This document shows, one piece after another, positions 10,382 through 20,735 of a stretch of DNA of 64,000 bases. Source of the stretch: Siphonodentalium dalli (Eukaryota > Mollusca > Scaphopoda > Gadilida > Siphonodentaliidae); the NCBI GenBank assembly GCA_032622095.1, contig CP136066.1, positions 9,015,784-9,079,783 of the forward strand. The letters are read 5' to 3'. Position 1 is the first letter of the stretch. Every line of letters begins with the position of its first letter. The position numbers and the translations under genes were made by a program. The notes below the pieces were generated by a model that saw nothing but the letters and a program-made list of their open reading frames with translations, ran no database searches and was not told the DNA's origin.

Positions 10382-10869
10382 ATGAAAAACGACACATGGA
10401 AGACAATAGCAAATGAGATGACGAAGGACACCGAACATCCATCTCATTTAGCATTACCAAGTACCAGCACTGCTACTATGAATTTTAACAATATGAAAGC
10501 AATTGAGTTCCCTGTACCAGCTCCTGGAAGTTCTATTGCAGTTAAAGGACTGGAAGTTTCCAACATTACTCCGCAAAAATCAGCAGAATGTTCAAATTCA
10601 TGATTTTGATATCAATGGAGTTATTGAGTCGATGTCTGGGCGAGAATGGGCTAGAATGGGCGAGAAACGCAGATACTGTCTCAGAATCACAGTCGAAAGG
10701 ATGTGAGAAAATTCGCAGGAACTCTTTCTGGTTTCAACAATTGCACAATCCACAAAATCAGCATAAAATTCAACAACAAATACAAGAATCCAGACTCACC
10801 ACTAATTATTCCAAATGTGACATTGTGACGGACTATCATAATGGACATCCAAGTTGTTGTTATAAATGA
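10382..10869 (+). pseudogene. DUF3504 recombinase C-terminal tail, frame-broken
   Basis: The linker is at 10382-10600. Read across frames it then gives a conserved-looking end: IQDFDINGVIESMS near 10590-10640, then FAGTLSGFNNCTIHKISIKF near 10710-10775 followed by an Asn/Lys-rich stretch. The pattern (Gly-x-Phe-Asn-Asn-Cys-Thr-Ile then alternating hydrophobics) resembles the C-termini of KIAA1958-like proteins. At least two frame changes are needed. It sits directly downstream of the catalytic part, on the same strand, with the MITE between them. Confidence 0.55.
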
Positions 10870-11290
10870 TTACATTAAAAATGTTATTTATTCTGAGTAT
10901 TTAGTTATTTTCATTTCCAATTTTAGCTGTACATAATTGAAAATCGCCGGCACAACGTCCTTGACATTCTCAAAGCAATAATACAAACCAGCCCAGTGAA
11001 ATAGCAAGTGGGCACGATTGATCCAGCAAGTGTAGGTGACATGATAAAATCGTTACAGGACTCGCTGTGGCCGGTACGGTGGCATGTGAGGCTCGGTGAG
11101 ATTAATATGAGGCTCGGCGAGATTAATATCGGGCTCGGCCTCGCCCGATATTAATCACACTTCGTCTCATATGTCACCGTATCCGGCAACATCTCGCCCT
11201 GTAACTTAAAGTATAGCCCGGTATACCAGGATATGTACCCTGGGATATTTTACCTGGAGGTACCGGAAGGCGTGAAACCATTTGCACATG
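10870..11290. other. Spacer with a small perfect hairpin
   Basis: No gene is seen. A 14-bp perfect inverted repeat GATTAATATCGGGC (11121-11134) pairs with 11143-11156 across an 8-base loop. GAGGCTCGG(T/C)GAGATTAATAT is tandemly repeated just before it (about 11090-11130). Confidence 0.5.
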
Positions 11291-11309
11291 TGCGCATTCT
11301 GGCTAGTAG

Positions 11310-11520
11310 CCGTAACATATGTTGAACTATATGCCTGCTTCGAAAGTCGAAAACATAAATATTTTCTCTGGCATACGTAACATACATGTACACCTTACCA
11401 GTGAAAGCTTCTTTCATCGGTTAGTAGCCGTCGCATGCGTTGTGCTGTGCCTGATTCGATCGAAAAAATAATTACTATATCTGGCATACGAATTAAGCGT
11501 GAAAGCCTCTCACTCCTCGG
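11310..11520. repeat. Two tandem diverged copies of an unclassified repeat of about 110 bp
   Basis: Blocks GTTGAACTATATGCCTGCTT ... TCTCTGGCATACGTAACATAC ... GTGAAAGC.TCTTTCATCGGTTAGTAGCCGTC repeat in degenerate form within this stretch. They recur as a second pair at 12845-13060. The pairs flank the 42-bp minisatellite. Confidence 0.6.
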
Positions 11521-11689
11521 TCCTGTAAGTAGCCTGTCACTTGCGCCCTTGCGCGATAGCCATGTTATGGGGTGCTATTCCACACATGCATGTTCATGCA
11601 CGTTTCAGATCTGTTCGATGGATCAGCTATGTATTGTACCTACCAGCGCACATACATTACTGGTATACGTGGACGAATTGGCTCACATC

Positions 11690-12405
11690 GTCAAAAGAAT
11701 GGTTTGCATCTACCCCGTGTGTGGTTTATTAGTCGCAAGAATGGCTTGCATCTACCCCGTGTGTAGTTTATTAGTTGCCAGACTGGCTTGTATCTACCCT
11801 GTGTGTGGTTTATTAGTCGCCAGAATGGCTTGCATCTACCCCGTGTGTGGCTTAATAGTCGTCAGAGTGGCTTGCATCTACCCCATGTGTGGTTTATTAG
11901 TCGCCCGAATGGTTTGCAACTACCCCGTGTGTTGTTTATTAGTCGTCAGAATGGCTTGCATCTACCCCGTGTGTGGCTTATTAGTCGCCAGAATGGCTTG
12001 CGTCTACCCCGTGTGTGGTTTATTAGTCGCCATAATGGCTTGCATCTACCCCGTAAGTTGTTTATTAGTCGTCAGAATGGCTTGCATCTACCCCGTGTGT
12101 GGCTTATTAGTCGCCAGAATGGCTTGCATCTACCCCGTGTGTGGTTTATTAGTCGCCAGAATGGCTTGCATCTACCCCGTGTGTGGTTTATTAGTCGCCA
12201 GAATGGCTTGCATCTACCCCGTGTGTGGTTTATTAGTCGCCAGAATGGCTTGCATCTACCCCGTGTGTGGTTTATTAGTCGCCAGAATGGCTTGCATCTA
12301 CCCCGTTTGTGGTTTATTAGTCGCCAGAATGGCTTGCATCTACCCCGTGTGTGGTTTATTAGTCGCCAGAATGGCTTGCGTCTACCCCGTGTGTGGTTCA
12401 TTAGT
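11690..12405. repeat. 42-bp minisatellite, about 17 copies
   Basis: The unit begins GGTTTATTAGTCGCCAGAAT and ends TACCCCGTGTGT, 42 bp in all. It repeats head to tail with mostly single-base variants; the right half is more uniform than the left. As 42 is divisible by 3 the array is open in several frames (for example 11435-12421 + and 12072-12401 -), giving 14-residue peptide repeats. These are not supported as genes: no signal peptide, no plausible start context, and all frames open alike. Confidence 0.93.
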
Positions 12406-12419
12406 AAGGTTTATTAACT

Positions 12420-12840
12420 AATCACACTCGACGCTGGGAGAGCATTGAATCTACAATACTGTTAAACGAAAAAATGTGTTTCCAAAAATATCTTGACCTT
12501 TGACACGCTCTTTGAACTCTTGGTCTCGGTTTTCTGAGCCACAAATGCACATGAAATTTGTCATGGATGTTAACAATGACATGTAGACGGGAAAGAGTCC
12601 TTTTGGGGTCCATAGCGGACCTTCGGGATAGCGAACCTTCATAATAGTAACATGCCCCCACAAGTACACCGATGACGTAAACACATGTGCTAATCTTTGT
12701 TGTACTATCGTGACTCTATCGGTACGATTTATACTCAGTACGAAATAACCATAATAATAGCAACCACAACGCGGCAGCGATTGGATAATTGCGTTCCTCT
12801 TAACCAATCAGAATTAAGGTTACCATTTACATCCGTGCAC
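12420..12840. other. Spacer, no supported feature
   Basis: Short overlapping frames on both strands (12451-12807 -, 12697-12900 +) carry no recognisable motif. Confidence 0.35.
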
Positions 12841-12844
12841 AATA

Positions 12845-13060
12845 TGGCTGTAGTCGTAACATGCGTTGAACTATGCCTGCTTCGAAATTCGAAAAAATAA
12901 ATACTTTCTCTGGCGTACGTAATAAACACATTACGCGTGAAAGTATCTTTCGTCGGTTAGTATATAGCCGTCTCATGATGTGCTGTGCCTGCTTCTAAAG
13001 TCGAAAAAAGAATTACTTTCACAGGCATACGTAACGTACGCATTACGCGAGCTATGATAT
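12845..13060. repeat. Second pair of the repeat of about 110 bp
   Basis: Diverged direct copies of the blocks at 11310-11520, again in tandem (GTTGAACTATGCCTGCTTCG, TTACGCGTGAAAG, TCGTCGGTTAGTATATAGCC). The whole 11.3-13.06 kb segment therefore has the form pair - minisatellite - pair. Confidence 0.6.
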
Positions 13061-13116
13061 CACGTAACCTTCTCCCCAAATAAAGCCTTATGTTGGTCTC
13101 AATCTAATCCAACAAC

Positions 13117-13242
13117 GTCAATTCGGTGTGCTATATACATGGGGAAGGATACTCTAACGTCAGTTCGGTTTACTATATACATGGGGAAGGATACTCTAAC
13201 GTCAGTTCGGTGTACTATATACATGGGGAAGGATACTCTAAC
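13117..13242. repeat. Three tandem copies of a 42-bp unit
   Basis: The unit TCAGTTCGGTGTACTATATA + CATGGGGAAGGATACTCTAACG is repeated three times with one or two substitutions per copy. It is unrelated in sequence to the 42-bp minisatellite at 11.7 kb. Confidence 0.85.
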
Positions 13243-13454
13243 GTTTTCTCTATAAATCACTGCGGTAGACTCTAAACTTAATTAAATAGGCACAATATTT
13301 TTCAACTCTTTGTCCCAGTGTCATGCTGTACCCAATCAGTTAATGTGTATGGAGCGAACTGAACTTTCCCCAAAAAGCCAATTTGATGTACATAACATTA
13401 TACAAATGTACTTTAATAAATGTATTAATAAACATAATAGGTTGTTGGTCTTGT

Positions 13455-13750
13455 CTTAACCCTTCGAGTGCCAAGTCCGATTTTTGTATCGACCCATATA
13501 CCCTGTGCCAATGCATTATCTTATATATGCGAGTCGACCATAGGTAACCTCGCATATATAAGAGAATGCATTGGCCTAACAATTTTTCATCATTTGTTAT
13601 TATTTTTTACATTTTTAATAATTTTTTCTTATATTCTTTAACATACTTATTTTGTAGGTTTAGTGCCAGGGAATCTTACGTTTTTCATAGGCATCAAAAT
13701 TATTACTATGAATACTTGGTGATTGTTTTGAGTTATAACATGCCCCTAAG
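13455..13750 (+). mobile_element. Dispersed repeat carrying the palindromic hairpin (copy A)
   Basis: Contains the hairpin GCCAATGCATTATCTTATAT ... ATATAAGAGAATGCATTGGC (13507-13575), preceded by GTGCCAAGTCCGATTTTTGT and followed by an AT-rich tract and a conserved end (ATTACTATGAATACTTGGTG, GAGTTATAACATGCCCCT). An inverted copy lies at 21104-21372, collinear over essentially the whole length. Confidence 0.75.
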
Positions 13751-14174
13751 GTTTTATCCAGTTTGTTTTTAAATTCGCTATAGCATGCTTAAGTATACCC
13801 AAAAAATATTCAACCCAAAAAAATCGAAAACAAAACAAAACAAAATCCAAAAAAAGGGTTAAATAATAGTATAGAATAATGATGGTACGAAAGCGATATT
13901 ACCCACCGAGCATTTGTTTATATACAGCATGTAAAGATTATTATTTTGGGAATTATTCACGTGACCCTTTCAGAATCGAAATCTTGAGTGGCTAGCATTA
14001 GAGAGCGCTATATATTGGTATGTTGTAAACAATATGGTATCAAACCAACGTGCACTTAGTGGGCTCTCCCGGTGTTGAGTGTTATGCGTATCCCACGCTA
14101 CGCACTCTACTGTAACATGACATTTGTTTACTAACAAGGCGTAAGATCTTGACAATAACATTTATTGTGTTTAT
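13751..14174. other. AT-rich spacer, no supported feature
   Basis: Includes an A-rich run with CAAAACAAAACAAAA near 13826. A 63-residue minus frame at 13970-14161 has no recognisable motif. Confidence 0.35.
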
Positions 14175-14175
14175 A

Positions 14176-14704
14176 TAGAGAGTAATCAATTGGGTCCGAG
14201 AATAGCGTTTAAATAATTCACAAAAAGCGAGTGACGTGGGTCAGAAACGAGCGCGCGTTAGCGCACGAGTTTCTTACCTAAACGAGGCCCCCACCCACCC
14301 CCCACCCCGGAATACGGAATACCACTTAACAGCCATATGGAATTTTCCGGATAAATTTTCTATTGTCGTACGAACGCCGGCCATCCCGCATTGTCCACGT
14401 CTAAAATGATCTAAAATGAAGATGATCGACGATCTGTATGTCAAACCGTGAATTTATTGTGACAAAAATCGCATTTATATTATTATTATGATAATTTTTT
14501 GGAAGCTGTCGAAGGTCGGCGTACGAATACCAGTATTTTTGGAATACCGAATACCTCATACAGAGGGGCCGGAATACGGCGTACCTCAAAACAGGGCATG
14601 GAATATGGCGTACGAAAATGGGGGGGGGTGGGGGCCTCCTAAACGTCTCTCGCCTCGAGTGAATTATTTAACGTAAGTCTCGGAACTAATTGATTACTCT
14701 CTTT
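14176..14704. mobile_element. MITE with long imperfect terminal inverted repeats
   Basis: The left end AGAGAGTAATCAATTGGGTC ... TTTAAATAATTCAC (14177-14221) is the inverse of the right end GTGAATTATTTAACG ... CTAATTGATTACTCTCT (14659-14701). Further inward C-rich CCCCCACCCACCCCCCACC (about 14288) pairs with G-rich GGGGGGGGTGGGGG (about 14620), and repeated GGAATAC(G/C)G motifs lie on both sides. TA dinucleotides border both ends, but a target duplication is not certain. Confidence 0.7.
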
Positions 14705-14974
14705 ATTTAACTTCTGCATCAATATGATTAAAACACCCAGAATTAATGCATGAAGTCCCGATGCTGAGAAAGATCAACCATCGAAAATTCAATCTAGATC
14801 AGTAAGCGACGTAACGTCAATGACGTCACCAGAAATGACATAACTTACTAGTGACATTCCCATTTTTAATTAATGTCGGTTTCAATGGAAATCGCGCATA
14901 GGAGTGAAATAAAGTTTAATACTATTTCTGTATATGGCGGTTTTAATCCGAATTAACGCTCGCAAATTTCTATT

Positions 14975-15379
14975 TTCTTGGCTTCGGGGGTAACAAATAT
15001 TTGATTCGAGTCGAGGAACCCGCCCATCAAAGTGATCAGATATCGATGTTTGAAATCTATTATTTTAATTTCAAGTGGACCAGTAAACTGTCGACGAAAA
15101 GAACTTAATTGACCAGATAGCGGATGAAGATCGATAAATCTAAAATCCAGTGGCTTTTTTGTGTCAGATATTTGACAACTGGCAAAATTTCGTTAAATAA
15201 AACGTTGATAAATAAGAGGTTTTTGGCAATTTTATACTATAGTTGACTGTGGTTAGCATTATTTTTGGGCAATTAATCGATTCTGATAACTGAAGCGTAT
15301 TTTGAAGAAATGTTTTTGTTGTTGTTGTTGTTGTATCTTGATGATATGGAGACCCTCTGATCGGATTGAGTTCCTTTAA
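14975..15379. mobile_element. TTAA-type foldback MITE, left-truncated
   Basis: The right end CGGATTGAGTTCCTTTAA (15362-15379) and the internal block AATATTTGATTCGAGTCGAG (14996-15015) match the MITE at 37894-38379. The left TIR is missing or too diverged to see. Confidence 0.6.
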
Positions 15380-15966
15380 AGGGGTACTGTACGCCAAATG
15401 TTGTTGTAGGTTTCTATAGTCTCCGAGTCGGAGAATAAGGTAACAATTTTTCCATTATTTGAAAGTCTGTTGAGTACGAAGTCATGTTACGGATGACAAA
15501 TTTACCGGAATGCAAAAATACAAATTGTCGTTGTCGAGTAATTTTTGTAAAGTTTTCAACCAAATGAATCAAATAAAAGTTATATTATATGCATACTAGT
15601 CCCATATAATCATTTAAGTTATTGTATCATCGCTAGTCAGTGAGTGGCTTGAGTGTTCTCCCCGTATCATCATAATATTTTAAGCGATCGTGTGTGCGAT
15701 CGGTTTAACAATCCAGTATCCCTAAATTACTGTTTTTGATTATGGTAATTCGTAATTTAATTGACGCCATTTTATGGCTCCAGTCATAAATTAAATTTAT
15801 ATCAAATTATTAACTTTTAAATTATTAAATTTTAAGATAGCCTATTAACCTGAGCGTTTACAGAATACATCTTCGACTCAAATTACTTATGTTTCTATAT
15901 ATTATCGATATTAGATCGTTGTTGTCACCGGAAATTTAATGCAAATGGCGTACAGTACCCCTTTAA
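15376..15966. mobile_element. TTAA-flanked MITE (583 bp plus target site)
   Basis: TIR AGGGGTACTGTACGCC (15380-15395) is mirrored by GGCGTACAGTACCCCT (15947-15962), with TTAA directly outside both ends (15376-15379, 15963-15966). A TTAA duplication is characteristic of piggyBac and Kolobok elements. The insertion used the terminal TTAA of the neighbouring MITE. The interior is AT-rich with no coding frame. Confidence 0.82.
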
Positions 15967-16032
15967 CGGATGTGACTTTTCTAAACAGCAATACCCATCG
16001 GCCAACCGTATCTTAACCGTTTAACAGAACGG

Positions 16033-16326
16033 CCCTGTGCCAATGCATTCTCTTATATATATGCGAGTCGACCATAGGTCGCCTCGCATATATAAGAAAA
16101 TGCATTGGCTTAACATATTAAAATGATAAAATTGTCAAAGAATGTAGAAAAATATTATAAAAATTGTTAAAAAATGTAAGAAAAAATTATAAAATTGTTA
16201 AAGAATGTAAGAAAAAAATGGTAAAAAGTGTTAAAAAAATATTTTTTTTAGGCCAATGCATTCTCTTATATATGCGAGGCGACCTATGGTCGACTCGCAT
16301 ATATAAGAGAATGCATTGGCACAGGG
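16033..16326. mobile_element. Nested-palindrome MITE, most complete copy
   Basis: Each end is an 80-bp TIR that is itself a near-perfect palindrome: CCCTGT then GCCAATGCATTCTCTTATAT, ATGCGAG, a short centre, then the inverse (left hairpin 16039-16109, right hairpin 16252-16320). The right TIR is the reverse complement of the left, centre included (GAGTCGACCATAGGTCGCCTC against its inverse). The middle of about 140 bp is almost pure A/T with repeated GTTAAAGAATGTAAGAAAA blocks. There is no coding capacity. Target duplication not certain. Confidence 0.8.
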
Positions 16327-16329
16327 CAT

Positions 16330-18045
16330 AACTGTAACCATCACAATGTGGTCGATGAACCGGTTCCAATGATATCCATATTTGTATGGTGTTATTGAGA
16401 CAGACCGAAGATATTTTAGGCTGTTGAAGCTTTATTTGGGCGTTTTCGGCCGGTTTGTTGGGTAAAGGGTTAAAGATCAGTGCATAAAGAGTGTGTGATA
16501 CGCAAAACACTCAACAACGGGGATATCACACTATAGTAAAATTTGGTTAAAATCCACACCATAGTGTTTACAACATATCGATCTAGTGCTCGCTAATCCT
16601 CACCACTCAAAATTTTGCTGTTGAATGGGGACCTGTGCTGTTTTGCACTGGGAAATGATTTAATTTTTATTTCGTTCAACTGTTTTCTGTTGGAAAACAT
16701 TTTATTCCACACACATTGACGCGAGGCACACGTATTCAACGGAATCGCAGCCATTGTATACATATCAGTGTATAGCTCCAGTGGAATACAAGCAGTAACT
16801 ATCTTTGTTGACGTTTTCGCAAATAAAGATGACGTATATTACGTCAGGATCCGTTTTGGGTGATGCCCCGATCATTACTGGTTATTCGTCAGTCTTAATT
16901 TCTGTGACAGCATTGTTGGATTCAATTGACCTGACCAATCAAATGATGAAATCAAGTTATCCTACAGCTGGATACGTGATTGTTCCCAACACGCAATTGA
17001 TCATCACAAGTAATTTATAAATGGCCTGGATATATAAAATTAAAAACTGGACGAATTTTATTAATATTGGGACTAAATTAAAATTATAAGAAATAACTCT
17101 GTTTTCGATTCAATAAGGTGATGAGTTAGAATCGACAATTTTGAAGACAAATTAACTTTAATCGCATAACCTTAGTCGAGACTAGATCGATTTATTAATG
17201 TAACACTTTACTGATTTTCAAAGGGAAAACACGTACGATATTTCAACCCATGAAGTATCTCGATCTAAATTCCTACAGGTGTACACATAAGAAAGTAGAG
17301 AGATTTGTTATTTAATATGCTTGATGCAAAGGGTGTGGCTACTTTCGAAGTTCCATATGTTTGATATACTATGTGTAAGTTTACTATATGCCTTGCGGCC
17401 TGTCGCCCAAGAATCTATATTATGAGCAAATAGGCCCAACAGCCATCAAATGTCCGACTGCGATTGTCTATATATGCCACACATTCAATCCAACGACAAT
17501 AACTTGACAAGAACGTGTGTCATTCTCGAATATAGGACCATCGCGACATGCAACGGTGGAACCTGGTTTTGATTGTATGGTGCTCAAATGGTAAACTTAG
17601 TCAAATAATACCGACCAATTACGGCTTCAAATTCCCCAATATTAAGCTAAACATAAGGATTCAATATCAATTGTTTTCTGGATCGTCCACTTAGAAGAAT
17701 TCACACAATAACTACCACACATATGTACATTATCTGATATCTGTGATAATCGCATGCTTGCATATATGCTTTCGGTCAGATACATATAAAAGTTTCAAGC
17801 ATATCGTACAATGTATCCTGTGGAGTATTAACAGAATCATGAATATTTTACATACATCAGATAAATAGGTAGTTCCATTGCAGAAAATGGGCGATCGTGC
17901 TAAGGACCTGCTATTTATTGTTTGTGTTAAAAGTACTCAACGGCTAGTATATTTCTCGAGGATGGCTTACATACACCTGTAGCGTATATACTCTATTTTG
18001 ATCAGATAACCTTTGTGTAGTCTGAGTAGTCTTGTGTGGGTAGTC
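16330..18045. other. Spacer without supported gene
   Basis: Short frames only (for example 16805-17020 +, 71 residues, no motif). The sequence is moderately AT-rich with no clear tandem or inverted repeat. Confidence 0.35.
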
Positions 18046-18048
18046 GCT

Positions 18049-18156
18049 GGGTGGACCAACTAATTCCGCGGCTATAGCTGGTAACATGTGACCAACGAGT
18101 TGTCATCCCGTTGGTTGAAATGGTTTAGCATCAGCGAAAGGGACAACTTTAGTATG
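18049..18156 (-). pseudogene. Second, inverted fragment of the Polinton ATPase end and next gene start
   Basis: The reverse complement matches 1475-1583 almost base for base: the last 17 ATPase codons, the TGA stop, the 15-bp gap and the first 13 codons of the following gene. At least one coding substitution (Lys to Gln in the ATPase tail) separates the two. Upstream on the minus strand the match stops abruptly and a different coding fragment follows (18164-18345). Confidence 0.88.
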
Positions 18157-18163
18157 ACAAGCA

Positions 18164-18345
18164 TCATTCTAATGCCTGAGCAACTGAGTGTATGATATTT
18201 TGAGCACGTCTTCTAACTGTGTGGCTTTCTAATCCTTGTTCTTGAAATTTCATCTTTGGATAATTGCCTACATTGCTCCATACTGATATATAAATTGGAT
18301 GATATAGTTTTATCCCATTCTGGTACTGTGCGTAATTCTCATAGT
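18164..18345 (-). pseudogene. Unassigned coding fragment fused next to the Polinton scrap
   Basis: On the minus strand an open stretch of about 60 residues runs from an in-frame TAG near 18380 to a TGA at 18164-18166. It contains the blocks HNYENYAQYQNGIKLYHPIY and ESHTVRRRAQNIIHSVAQAL. It has a helical, Arg/Gln-rich C-terminus and looks like genuine former coding sequence. It lies 8 bp from the ATPase fragment and may come from another gene of the same element. I do not recognise the family. Confidence 0.45.
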
Positions 18346-20036
18346 TGTGTACGTGTGACGGAGAGTCGTGCGATACCTACAGTGTGAGACCAACTTTCAT
18401 GCATCCAAAATTTATGGGACTTAGCACAATCAATACCCAGGCCTCACACTTATCATTATTATTTAAAGCATTAGCATTTACAAATAAGCATAAATCCACG
18501 TGTGATGGGACCCTAGCAGCTGCGAGATTATAACGACACAGATACGTATTATGTCAGGTTTGTTTGAGATTTGTTTCGGTTATTTCAATGGAACATCACT
18601 CCACTGAACGTGAAACCCAATGACCCCAGTACGCATGGACAACATTGGCGAGATATATAAACTAAGTTGCCCACCCTATACATACCCGCACTTATCAGGA
18701 TTCTAAATTGGTTGTCATCGCTTGACGGTTTGTGTAAGCGGGTCTAATCAGCCATTACCATATGTATATTTAGTCGGCATTGTAGCTTCAATTCTTATTG
18801 TACTAAGAATGTGGCATTGCATGTCGATTTTGAGAAAAACATGAGCATTTACTTTCTCAATGCCAACAGTTTTATCGGATTAAGATCACATTATCCACAG
18901 ACATATATGCACTAACGAATAAGCTACAGAAGGCATAACATGTAGATGCTGTTGCAAATCAGAAGCCGGTAATTTTATCGGAACATATTTTATTGCCGCC
19001 ATTTTGGTCTCCATCGTCGGTTTTATGTAACCAGTTGACTTATACATATTACGATGCAGCCTCTATGAAATAAAGATCAGTTACAATAAAGCACTTGCGA
19101 TTTTCCATTTCGGTGTGCACATTCGTTGTGAACAGAGTGCCAATATAAAACTTGGCGGCCATCTTGGACGCCATCTTGGATTGTATTACCTTCCTGATCT
19201 AGGATTTGAACGAAATCTTACATTCTTCGTGTCCCCTGATGGCTCTACCCTGTATGATACTATAAAATATGCATTGTCGATTTTTTATTGGAAACAGCCT
19301 GCATGGATGCATTTAAGTGGATATTTGAGAAATTGGGGGTGTGGGTTAATCTTTTGTCGATTAGTTTACCATTTGGAGATATATAAAACATATATGAACA
19401 TCATTATGTAGGGAATACTCTTCCATTTCCAAAAATAACTTGGAAGAATTCGACTGGTATTCTATATTTGCACATAGTTGACGCACGACACTTTGTCCGA
19501 ATCGCCATGAATTTTTGACGCGTCACGCTACATATTTTACCATGACGTCACGAAATCAGAACGAAAGCAAAAAACAATGTCGAATCTGATTTAGTGTGAA
19601 CATTAGCCCCATAAATTGCAAATATGTGTTCATTCTTTCTCATTTTGATGCCAGGTCAACCGGTTGTCTATTGCCTGCCAAGCCGCTGAAATGTGTCTAT
19701 TTTTCGGTAGGGTACCGTATGAAACATAGCGAAAATGTATATTTTCTCACCTATTTCGGCTCGGCGCCCTCTGAATACGAAAACTTGAGTAATTGTCCCA
19801 TAAGAAAATGATGGTCGAATAAATTCCCCCGATGTGGGACGGTCACAACCACCACCCCCCCCCCCCCCCCAGCACCGCCTAGACTAATAGCGGAATTTAC
19901 AAAACTTGTCCAGTAAATTAGGTCTGGACTCGTTTTGTAAATTTCGCTATAAACTGGGTACTCGTTGTAGATCGTCTATATACATGTAACTTGTTGCCTG
20001 GAACACATTATAATAACACATTTTTGCATTATGTTT
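18346..20036. other. Spacer with simple-sequence tracts
   Basis: No gene is supported. It contains GCCATCTTGGA repeats at about 19158-19182 and a C tract of about 20 bases at 19851-19870. Confidence 0.4.
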
Positions 20037-20040
20037 TATT

Positions 20041-20138
20041 ATGTTACTGGTTTTCTGGAACACAGCATATTAGATGTACAATGCATATTATGTTACTGGT
20101 TTTCGGGAACACAGCATATTAGATGTACAATGCATATT
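20041..20138. repeat. 49-bp direct tandem duplication
   Basis: The unit starting ATGTTACTGGTTTTCTGGAA is present twice (20041-20089 and 20090-20138) with one visible substitution. A weaker third match (TTGTTGCCTGGAACACATTA) precedes it. Confidence 0.85.
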
Positions 20139-20455
20139 ATGAACATTTAGTCTGAGTCTGAGCCGTAATATGGTTCTGCTGTCTTCTCCATTCTTGTTCT
20201 TGTGAATCTGAAATTATTGATATACAGGTATTCAGTTTGAATTTCTGCGCTATAACATTATATGTCAACTGGTATGTTTACAATCGTACCGGCATCGCTC
20301 TGTCGCAAACAATCAATTAGTCTCCAAATTGCGATGCAATGTTAACTGTGGGTATTTGAAATTAAAGTGGTAAATTTTCCCTTCGAATGTCATCCCATGC
20401 ACTTTTCGGTGACAACAAACGGGCACTTTTCAGATGAGCTTTTAAACTACCCCAT

Positions 20456-20734
20456 TTACTGCAAAAAACTCAGCAGCATAAAAATACCCAAACCCCTTCC
20501 ATAACTTCGGGACCCCACAATAAATAAATCACCAAAATATGCTAAAATTTCATTGATAACGCTCCTATCGTGGGTTTCAGTGACTACTGGTAAACACATT
20601 TGCCCCATGGTGGCAAAAGACCCAGTAATTTTGAAACAATAAGAATATTTTGCGAACACTCGTTCTTTATCTCCGAGAAGAGCATGACAGCATACCGAAT
20701 TCATATGATGCTGACCTGTTTTGGAATTACCCAA
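20456..20734 (-). CDS. Unrecognised small ORF, possibly a coding relic
   Basis: A 92-residue minus-strand frame ending at TAA 20456-20458. Composition looks protein-like (KITGSFATMGQMCLPVVTET, then HDRSVINEILAYFGDLFIVG). The pattern ETHDRSVINEILAYFG followed by Gly-Ser-Arg is loosely reminiscent of LAGLIDADG-type endonuclease repeats, but no LAGLIDADG helix is visible and the similarity is too weak to assert. An AACAG/GT context upstream could be a splice boundary. It lies just left of a retroelement-like 3' end. Confidence 0.25.
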   Translation of the reverse strand: MGNSKTGQHHMNSVCCHALLGDKERVFAKYSYCFKITGSFATMGQMCLPVVTETHDRSVINEILAYFGDLFIVGSRSYGRGLGIFMLLSFLQ

Positions 20735-20735
20735 A

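Noticed and set aside
11435-12421. 328-residue ORF with 14-residue peptide repeats, and minus-strand counterpart at 12072-12401
   Set aside because: The 42-bp minisatellite is open in several frames on both strands; there is no other gene evidence.
1-18156. A single 16.5-kb Polinton bounded by the inverted 108-bp match as its terminal repeats
   Set aside because: The match is internal coding sequence (ATPase end and next gene start), not an element end, and the interval contains unrelated LINE, hAT and recombinase relics instead of Polinton genes.
19851-19870. C homopolymer tract as a regulatory or i-motif element
   Set aside because: Simple-sequence tract without supporting context; also a likely site of sequencing error.
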